Below are positions 56,289 to 64,000 of a DNA stretch of 64,000 bases, piece after piece. This DNA comes from Lentinus brumalis (taxonomy: Eukaryota; Basidiomycota; Agaricomycetes; Polyporales; Polyporaceae). The translations under genes were made by a program, and so were the position numbers. The stretch covers positions 38,501 through 102,500 of the forward strand of contig MARA01000070.1 in the NCBI GenBank assembly GCA_001792895.1, in the 5' to 3' direction. The notes below the pieces were generated by a model that saw nothing but the letters and a program-made list of their open reading frames with translations, was not told the DNA's origin and searched no databases. How positions within the stretch are numbered: position 1 is the stretch's first letter; the number at the start of each line of letters is the position of its first letter.

Positions 56289-57081
56289 GGAACGCCGGGA
56301 CTTCGGAGCTTTGCTCCGTGCCTGACAACCAGAATGCTTCCCTGTGCGCGTTTGCGCCACGTTGACACAATGTCCTTCTCAATGTTCCCGCTGCTCACAG
56401 TGCCCCGCCGGCCGGCCAGCGTCGGGCACGCGTTCAACTGTATCGCCGCGGCGGCAGGTGGCCAGATGGTGCCGAACTGCCAAGGCGTTGAGGAGATCGC
56501 GCCGTATGATGGGAAGGCGGTGGGTAGAGTGGCAGCAACATGGGCGGGCAGGCGCGGGCACAACAGCACCATCGGGCGGGGAGACAGCGAGCAGGAGAGC
56601 ACCATCGGGCACGGCAGGAGGGAGCGCCACCGGGCAGTGGGCGGCACGACACTGGGGAGGAGCGCTGGAGATTCGAAAATGTGATCTAAAACATATGGGA
56701 ACATCAGGAATGGACAGAAGACAGAAAGGGAAGGAGGCGGGGCTTGCCTAATGGAGGCGGCAACAGCGCCGTCATGCGAGAAGACGCCTTGCATCTGAAA
56801 GAGGCAGGGGGAGGGCGGGGCCTTGCCTAATCGAGGCGGCAACAGTGCCATCATGTGGGAAGACACCTACGCACCCGAAAGAGGCAGGGGGAACATGAGG
56901 GGCGACATAGGAACAGATGGACTAGAACGGACTGATCTTACCACCCATAGATAACGGAATTGTTCACATTAATCTTGAAGTGTGCGGGGATAGCATGTGG
57001 AGGCTCCAAATAGAACCATCGGGATGGTGGGTTCGATAGCTCTACTTAGACCGGGATCGTGGGAGGCATAGGTGGTTGAAC
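56289..57081 (-). repeat. Right TIR of KDZ element (uninterrupted)
   Basis: Inverted match to 46153-46597 and then, without a gap at ~56692, to 38023-38409. It includes the two ~77-bp tandem units and one copy of the 18-bp unit. It is the reference for the empty site of the insertion in the left TIR. Confidence 0.88.
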
Positions 57082-57403
57082 CCCCCATTTAAATCTGTCC
57101 TTCCTAAGTGTCCTCGCCCTTGCGTTCTGTCACATTCTACTCCCAGAACATGGCTTTGTTGACCCAGTCGAAAGCAAATCAGACCGAGTATTGTGCATCC
57201 TCGTTTGTTAGCCTCTGTTAGCCTCTGCATCTTCTGACATACTCAATGGGATGCCCATACTAGGTGAGTTACTGGTGAATTATATGGAGCACCAGAAGAA
57301 TGCCAAGGATGGGCCCTGTATTCAGCTCAGTACCATTAATGATGTCAATACCATTGCTTCTAACATTTAGATATATACATGCTTACAGCCCTGGCTCCCA
57401 CAG

Positions 57404-58425
57404 ACCATGGACCCATCTGACTTTGCAGAGGTCTGTGAGCATAACTATGAAAGAATGTTACTGCTTGGATATCCTAAGAAGTCAAGTGAAGAGGTGGAGG
57501 TGGTTATGCTCCGTGTCCAGGGATTTCTGCAGAATGCACGTCTTCCACCTATCCGGAACAATCAGTGAGTACATCTTGTCTGCTTGGAAAGGTACAGTCA
57601 ATGTGAACATACCCCAGCATCTCCTGTAACCATGCCTGGCTCATGGACATGAAGCAGTCCATAATGTTGGTAGGATTTTGACTGCACAGTCTGGGACTAG
57701 GCAGTATCTACCAGTACCTTAACTGCCATGTTGCTCATACTGAAAGTCACCTCTGGGAGTGGACCACTGGTTAGAACAGTGCAAATGTGATGCTCACATT
57801 TGCAAATCACTATCTGAGCTCTGCCAAGGATGCCATCTGGGAGTCCCCTGCTGACCTGGCTGACATTGTTGACCCATTCAACATACTGTGTCCTCTCCTA
57901 CACACAGAGATGCATACTGAAGACAATGTTGTAGAGTATTGGCAGCGACAAGATGTAAAGTAAGCTCCTTATATTATTGCAGGGTTAGGGTAGTAAGGCT
58001 TACATTTCACAGCAAACATTTTGTTTGTATCAAACCTGACGCCGTTTCCATCTCAAACATGGCGGAGGTTTAGATTGATTTTATAGCTGTCAAGACTGGG
58101 CGAACAGAATACATGCTTTTGCCAACATTGCGCTCTGTTTGTTTGCTTAACTGTGCTGTGGAGAAGGTAAGCATGCTTTTCCAATAATACCTTGCTCTCA
58201 AATGCAAAGCTTACCAGAGTTTGTCAGGACTACAATACTATTGCAATCTGGAACTTCAGTCAGAAGAAACACATTTCACCTCTGAAGAAGGTCAAATGGA
58301 AGACAGGATATGGCAGTGATCCCACTGAGCCCAGCAATGAGGACAACCCTCTGCAAGAGCAGACAAAGTGTTTGTGCATTGATGGTCAGCAGCAGCCCCC
58401 ACAGGAGAGGGCTATGTCAGTGTGA
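57404..58425 (+). pseudogene. Unknown multi-exon gene remnant
   Basis: Plus-strand exon-like pieces: MDPSDFAEVCEHNYERMLLL then GYPKKSSEEVEVVMLRVQGF (57404-57570), FANHYLSSAKDAIWESPADL then ADIVDPFNILCPLLHTEM (57795-57960, followed by GTAAGC), IDFIAVKTGRTEYMLLP then TLRSVCLLNCAVEK (58075-58168, followed by GTAAGC, with an in-frame TAG just before), and QDYNTIAIWNFSQKKHISPL (58225-58425). Order, donors and style suggest one gene. I do not recognise the family. Several stops make it a likely pseudogene. Confidence 0.45.
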
Positions 58426-58519
58426 ATGCCGGCAGAGTGGCAATATCTTGGTGCTGACAAACATAACTTCGACATTTTGTTCTGTACATATGCATGGCAG
58501 TCCGGATTGTATGCATTAC

Positions 58520-61500
58520 TATGAAGCCCTCATCTTGCCCTTGCCTGTATCATTGCTTTGAATAGTCTTAGTCCATGCAAACTTACACAGAAGGTGCTCA
58601 ACCATGATCTCATCGCACTGAATGAGGTGCTGGTCAACCACACTAATCTTTGCTGAAAGGAAGTTGTCAACATGGTTGAACACTACTGCTGCACGGCCTG
58701 CCCTTGAAGGTAAACCCGTCTGTTTTGCCATCCGTCCAGCAGCAGAATACCATGAACGGCACCTGCTTGTTGCCATACTTGTCCAACAGGGCCTTGTAGA
58801 GCGGCTCATGGGCAAAGTACTGTTCCTCTATGAACTTCATGCCATCAGTGATGCACTGATTCTGTGGCTTGCGGTAGCATGACATTTCAAAGAAATACTT
58901 GATGGAGTCCTTGTTGCCCTTGTCATATTTCTGAGTGGCAACAAAGTCGTTCCAGGTGGTCTTGTTGGGGAAGTAGCCATATGTCTGGTAACGAAGAACC
59001 TCTGAGTCAAAGAGGAGTGCCTGGGTCATGACACAACTTGGGAAGGCCCCTGGTTGGTCAATGTTGTTGGGTGGAATGGACCTTGAGGAGAGGTTACATG
59101 GATGCGGCAGGTCACGAGATTTTGAAGGGCTTGAAATGGTTGCTGCACTCCATGACAGTTTGTTGGACTCTATTTGGCAACTGTATGAGCTCTCTGTGAG
59201 CTATAGGAAGCAGCTTATTAAGAAAGCCCAAGAGCACAAGTAGGCCAGGATGTGAGCTATCCCCTGTGTTGGACTGCAAATTGGAAGGCCATGCCAAAGG
59301 AAGTAGAGGAGTATGCGCCTGTACGCAAGCGGTTCTAAGCTTGTAAGCAGTGATCCTGATGCGCAATGTGCCTGCGGCACCTCGGCATCAGCTATCATCC
59401 TCAGTACAGGCCAAGACACCAAGAACCAAGGTAGGTGCATTGGCCTGCCTGACTGTGTTCTGCACCAGCTTGGTTGAAACATTAGAGGAGTGCTCTGCAG
59501 GCACAGTACTGCAAGTGAGTAGACTGCGGATGAAGGTCTCCATCCAGCCAAGGCACACACCACTTGATAGCAGTGGATATGTGCACCATCAGATAGGCCT
59601 CTGGCAAGTTGGATTGGGAGAGGGGATGAAGCTGGATGGCAAATGCAAAGTTGTCCAACATGGAAACCCTGATCTGCCAACTCTTGACATTCCAGGGCAA
59701 AGCAAGCACATCTGAGTTACCAAACATTCCAACAATGTACATGACAAAGTGGGCATGGACCTCTTCAACATTGCCTGGGAATTCCAACCAGAGACAGATG
59801 AGTGATAGGACCTGGTCAGGCATCTGCTAAAATATGTCTTCGAGAGTGCCAGGTTGCTCAATATGGCCCTGTGCGTGTTTGCCCTGGAGATGGTTGAAGT
59901 AGTTTCTGCTATCCAGGTCAGTTGGTAAGTGAAGCTGAATGCTGTGGTATACATTATGGCAGAGGTGTTCAAGCCAGTCTTCTGAATGTTGCTATTGGGT
60001 TGGATCCTCCCAGAGTTGCACAATGGCATCCTTGCATTGCACTGAGCACTTCTGGTCAAGCCAAGGGTGGCTGCACTGCACAGCATGAGATGATGGCAAT
60101 GAAGGTTCTGCCGAAGAGCCAACATATCTGAGGTGGTGCATAGCGCTTGATGAGATGTCCATATGCGGGACACGATGCTATGGAACACGGAGCCCATGGG
60201 GTTCAACCTGAATGCATCCATAAAATTACACAGGTTGGCATGCATAACATCTACAAGCACATTTCACAAGAGAAAATCATCGAGTGATGTATATGTGGCA
60301 AGAGGTTTCTGAAGATGGTCAGCATTGAAGGTTTCCAATGCAGCACTGTGCATCTTTGCAGAAGGGAGACCTGAAACAGGGTCACCATCCTCACTTTAAT
60401 AATTAGAAGTGATTTGACAGCGTTGAACATGTTCTGCCCCGTCTTGATGCTGTCCACACCCATCCTGACCCTCAGCAGTCATGTCCGCATCATCCAGCAC
60501 ATTCTCGGGCCACCCACACTCAAGAATGTTGCACTCAAACTCCGCCGTCGGGTCTTGACAACCTCTGAGCTCTTTCCAAGCCTCAGCAGTTGCATCCACA
60601 TCATCCAGTGTGTCTTTGGGTGTTCCGCATTCAAGGATGTTGTGCTTGGAGCTCACTGCTTCATCTTCGACTGCAATAACCATAGGTGCATCATCAAAAT
60701 GCAATGGTAATGCAGTCATTACAACAGTTGCAGAAAATAAGGCAGAGGGTCAAAGCAGAAGTTGGATGCAGAGTTGAGTCCTTGGAGCCATGCTTAGATA
60801 TGCAAACAATGACAGCAGTAACATACTCACAGCTTGCAAGATTGCCAAATACAATAGGAGCATCGCGCTCATGTTGAGCATGCTTCTGTCCTGCATGGAT
60901 ATGTGTTGGACATATACCATGCCACCAATGGGAAGCACTCACCATTGGACTCATCATCTCATCTGTATCATGTTGGTTGTCATCCTCCATGTGCTTCCAC
61001 TTTGTACCTCCTACAGGGAGGGAGGTTAGTTGATAATCTGCGCTGTTACATCAGTGTGCGATGCATACCTGGTATGCTCTCGCCATTTCCATTGGGTTGG
61101 GTATCAGTTTTTTGATTTCTTGGCCTTTGGATGACTGTTTGGTCCAGCAGCAGATTGCTTATGCTTATGACTATCACCACCCTCATGATTGTTGGAGGCT
61201 GGTCATGTTTATAACAATCAGCAAGAGTTGCGTGACTGCAGAACACTGTGCAAATCTTGTTTCTTGAGTCGCAGATGTACAACATGAGGGATATACCAGC
61301 TGCAGTTCACATCCCATATTGCTGTGGTCTCCTCCGTGTACTCGTACAACCAAACTTGGAAGAGCGAAGCTTTGAGCCTGGCTGGGTGCAGCTCCCAAAA
61401 TGAAGGCTTGATAGTGGTGCTGGACTTGTTGTTAAGTGTGAAGCATTCGGCCAGCTTTTTGAAGTTGATCCGCATCATTGCCTTTTAAGGTACCTGCCAT

Positions 61501-62030
61501 GCAAGATGGTGTTTGAGTTGGCACATTACCCAGTGATAATACTCAAGGAAGGCTGAAGGTGATGTCAAGTACCACCCAGATGTCAGCCAACTCGCAATAT
61601 TCGACATGATAGATTTGTTATCAAAGCTGAATATGTGAAGCATACTGAGCACAAAACACCGCTGTCAGACAAGATACTTACTGCAGATCTATGAATTCCA
61701 GAGGAATATAGAGAAACTTGCATCCAGGTAGTGATGCAAAACTGAGAATGGCTGGGCTCTCCATCATTGTGCAGGGAGGATAGCAAACTACCACAAATCT
61801 GTACCACCAGTTCTTCGGCCTTCTCCCTGGGTACACGGTGGGTGGAAACCCACTGTGAAAATGTAGTCTGCAAAAGGATACTACTATGAGCAGTCACAAT
61901 TCTAGTGTGACAGTGAGCAGATGTTGGCACAAACAAGGGAGCCAAGAGCATACCAATTGCAACCCCGAGATCACTCATCATAAAGTAACCTGGATGGTTG
62001 GAACAGTACAGATTGCTGTAGCAGATCATT
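58520..62030 (-). pseudogene. Degenerate coding remnants of an unknown element or gene
   Basis: Protein-like minus-strand pieces with no single frame: KAEELVVQICGSLLSSLHND (~61800), RINFKKLAECFTLNNKSSTT and SLFQVWLYEYTEETTAIWDV (~61460-61320), an acidic block (EFECNILECGWPENVLDDAD, ~60540), DVMHANLCNFMDAFRLNPMG (~60250), HFVMYIVGMFGNSDVLALPW (~59750), TWNDFVATQKYDKGNKDSIK and CITDGMKFIEEQYFAHEPLY (~58960-58810), and VVFNHVDNFLSAKISVVDQH (~58690). The first and third segments may be separate genes. The family was not recognised; the length and repeated frameshifts look like an old transposon. Confidence 0.4.
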
Positions 62031-62365
62031 CATGTGATGGCAGCTGGACAGTCCTTGTTATCAATGTGCTTCCCACCAAAACTGCCCATGTCAGCCTGCA
62101 TCTGAGAGACTGTGCAGATGAGTCAGCTTCAACAACCTGGAGCTGGCAAAGAATGTTCCTCACAGGCAAGACAATCAGCTCACTTGGTGCCTGTAGGATT
62201 CATTTGCTGCATTGGAAAACTGCAGTTACTTGTTCAGCCAACCCGGGGAGATTGGTTGTCTCTGCTTGTAGCTGGATTGCCCGTAACATGCGCTCATCTC
62301 CAGTTTCCAAGGCCACCATAGCTAGAGGTGAAGAAGCTTACAAAATGAGGATACTGCTGGGGGTA

Positions 62366-62460
62366 TGCTGGTGTAACGGTCAACCAGACCCTTTTGTGGG
62401 CGGGTTTGGCTTGCAGCAAGGTCGTGAGTTTGAGTCCCCTTGCTCCCGCCCTCCAGTCCC
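62366..62460 (+). repeat. tRNA-like head, possible SINE or tRNA pseudogene
   Basis: TGGTGTAACGG at 62369-62379 fits the Pol III A box (TRGYNNARNNG). GTCGTGAGTTTGAGTCC at 62421-62437 fits a T-arm/B box with one change (TTTGA for TTCGA). The spacing is ~57 nt. There is no full cloverleaf with acceptor stem and no clear anticodon arm, so a SINE head or decayed tRNA is more likely than a working tRNA. Confidence 0.35.
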
Positions 62461-63400
62461 ACTTGGCCCTCAAGGTTTGACCTCCTAATTACATCATGGC
62501 CTGGATCAAGGGTGACTGGGACCTACCGGAACCAAGTATGGCATGTGCATTCACACCTGTTGGATTTCACAGGGGTATGGTAATGCATTCCCATATTTTG
62601 ACCCTGCCATAGCAGCTGCATTATGCAACCGCATAACAACCACCAGCATAACCTGGCTGACCTGCCTGCTGCTGCCTGCAGTGTGGAAACCCATGGTGGT
62701 GATCTGGCCTGTGCACCACTAGGTCCAAGGAGAAGAGACTGGAGAAGGCCGACAGGGCAGAGGTGAGATGGAGACAACACACTCACGCTGTCTCCAGCTG
62801 CACCCCTCGCCCATCGCCAACGTCTAAATTCCTGAACCCAGGCTTGGCCGCTACCCTTCCAGCACCTCAAGAGGCCTCACGAGCCCCAAGAGGCCACAAT
62901 CTCCTATACTGGGAAGCCTGAAGACTGCCTCTGCAAGGACTTCTCCAAGGGTGAAGAGTGACATGACCATTGCTACTGTGTACACTGTAATACAGGACAA
63001 TGTTGTCCATGTTTCAGGTTAATATCACTCTTGTGGGAGAGGGTTGTCATCTTATGGGTACAAATCCCTGTGCAATGAGGGTCACATCATTCATCTCTTT
63101 TACAGGACATGGTTGGGCTTTGTCTACTACTGTACCATTTCGATCTGTTCGACCAGTCACGTGTAACAGGGGCCCAAAATGGTCAAATTTTGGCCTCCTG
63201 TCACACATCACCAGAAGGATGGACGAATATCTGGTCCGGGCGCTTACTGCATTCAGCGGGGGTGTGCTGCCGCGCGCCCAACTTCGGTCAAAATCAGACC
63301 AGATGTCACAGTCTTCTGGCCAGTTGGTCAGATGGTCGAACTGAAATCGGCCTCTCACAGGTCACATGCTTGGTCGAACAGATTGAGATGGTACAGTACC
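62461..63400. other. No supported gene
   Basis: The frames at 63000-63480 are open on both strands but have no protein character. Confidence 0.35.
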
Positions 63401-63414
63401 ACTGACTCCTCAGC

Positions 63415-64000
63415 TCAATGTCATGTTCTAAACCTACCACTGCAATGTCCTCAATCAAGACCAAAGATCAAATACTGACACTCAAGGCACAAGCATTGCA
63501 CAGCTTGATTGCTGAGAAGACCAAGGACTTGCATGGTGATCAGGGTGCAATGCATCAAGAACAGCTTGCAACAATGGCTGAGGCCATTCAAGTGCCTGTG
63601 CAGAATCCGTAGAAGTGAAGGAGGAGGGCAATGTGGTGAGCAGTTACTTGAATGTGACAGCCGTGGAGAACAATTTTCATGGGGCTACACAATGATTCAC
63701 TCATCAAGGATGCCCTGCAGATTGCCACACAAATGGATCTCACTCTCTGCCAACCTGCAGTAGCAGGAATGGGCCCTTTCTTGCACAAGCCACATGTGTT
63801 TTATCTCCGGTTGCCAAAGAAACTGGATGTAGACTGGCTGCTGGAAAACTACAAGGACACATTGAGCAGGACTTGGGGCACCAATTGCAAATGGTGCAAT
63901 GATAGGGGGAGGGACTGTGTGCAAGCATCGTTATTCAAGGCAACTTGGAAGTGCACAGCTTGTTATCGAGCAAACAGATCCGGTTGCACCTGGCAAGTCC
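63415..64000 (+). CDS. Second cysteine-cluster protein, truncated by window end
   Basis: A first exon-like piece (63415-63612) contains LTLKAQALHSLIAEKTKDLH and MHQEQLATMAEAIQ. After a probable intron the frame from ~63690 reads DSLIKDALQIATQMDLTLCQ, FYLRLPKKLDVDWLLENYKD, then CKWCNDRGRDC and CTACYRANRSGCTW, continuing past 64000. The cysteines follow C-x2-C-x6-C-x11-C-x2-C-x7-C and end C-x-W, almost the same layout as the minus-strand gene at 184-2229. Zn2Cys6-like metal binding is plausible. The family is not named. Confidence 0.5.

Larger units (their letters stand above)
38023..57081 (+). mobile_element. KDZ-type DNA transposon with long TIRs and four genes, interrupted by nested insertions
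   Basis: Inverted repeats of about 0.8 kb bound the unit. The left one is split: 38023-38409 plus 46153-46597. The right one is continuous, 56289-57081. Across the right copy, the two left halves are adjacent (GATGTTCCCATATGTTTTAG), which shows that 38410-46148 is a later insertion. Between the repeats all genes read plus: KDZ transposase (47138-50559), and genes at 51684, ~53371 and 54175. Ends read GTTGAACCACC and (inverted) GTTCAACCACC. I see no target duplication at these ends. Without the insertion the unit is ~11.3 kb. Whether the three extra genes move with the transposase is inference from their place between the TIRs. Confidence 0.7.

Noticed and set aside
62366..62460. Functional tRNA gene
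   Set aside because: No acceptor-stem pairing or clear anticodon arm; the T loop has TTTGA rather than TTCGA.

Overview
The window looks like repeat-rich DNA from a filamentous basidiomycete, probably Agaricomycetes. The grounds are a KDZ-type transposase, Tf1/sushi-like chromoviral Gypsy elements, a fungal MULE, genes cut by many ~50-nt GT/AG introns, and protein families I know only from this group. No clear single-copy housekeeping gene is visible. Almost everything is mobile or derived from mobile DNA, and much of it is nested.

Layout. 0.2-3.2 kb: two GC-rich, intron-containing minus-strand genes of unknown function; the first has a Zn2Cys6-like cysteine cluster. 4.4-16.1 kb (continuing beyond 20.0 kb): a minus-strand LINE with endonuclease, RT and RNase H, broken by three later insertions. 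These are a 1,433-bp LTR element carrying only gag (4453-5885, TSD TGATG), Gypsy copy 1 (8013-14275, TSD AACAT), and a 3.9-kb noncoding repeat called R1-A here (16119-20031, TSD TGTGA). 21.6-24.7 kb: a decayed MULE transposase gene. 25.5-35.2 kb: a second R1 copy, itself interrupted at 25721-31412 by a 5.7-kb element with terminal inverted repeats, a 7-bp TSD (ATTGACA) and one large multi-exon gene of an unnamed basidiomycete family. This is the best candidate for an undescribed transposon type.

38.0-57.1 kb: a KDZ-type element with inverted repeats of about 0.8 kb and four plus-strand genes: the KDZ transposase and three accompanying genes. Its left repeat is split by a ~1.5-kb insertion (TSD CCGT), which in turn holds Gypsy copy 2 (39603-45854, TSD CTATG). 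57.1-64.0 kb: older, AT-richer, degenerate coding remnants, a tRNA-like SINE head, and the start of a second cysteine-cluster gene that runs off the window.

How the parts work. The two Gypsy copies carry a complete chromoviral plan: gag, a -1 slippery site, protease, RT, RNase H, integrase and chromodomain. An 11-nt match between the predicted transcript start and the primer-binding site predicts Tf1-type self-priming. The gag-only element must borrow a polymerase from a Copia relative; its primer site matches an internal stretch of initiator tRNA-Met. LTR pairs are identical or differ by about one base, so these insertions are recent. Many coding breaks are isolated 1-2-base deletions, so some frameshifts may be assembly errors rather than real decay.

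No database search was possible. Family names rest on motifs read by eye and on general knowledge of these families; exon limits are approximate.
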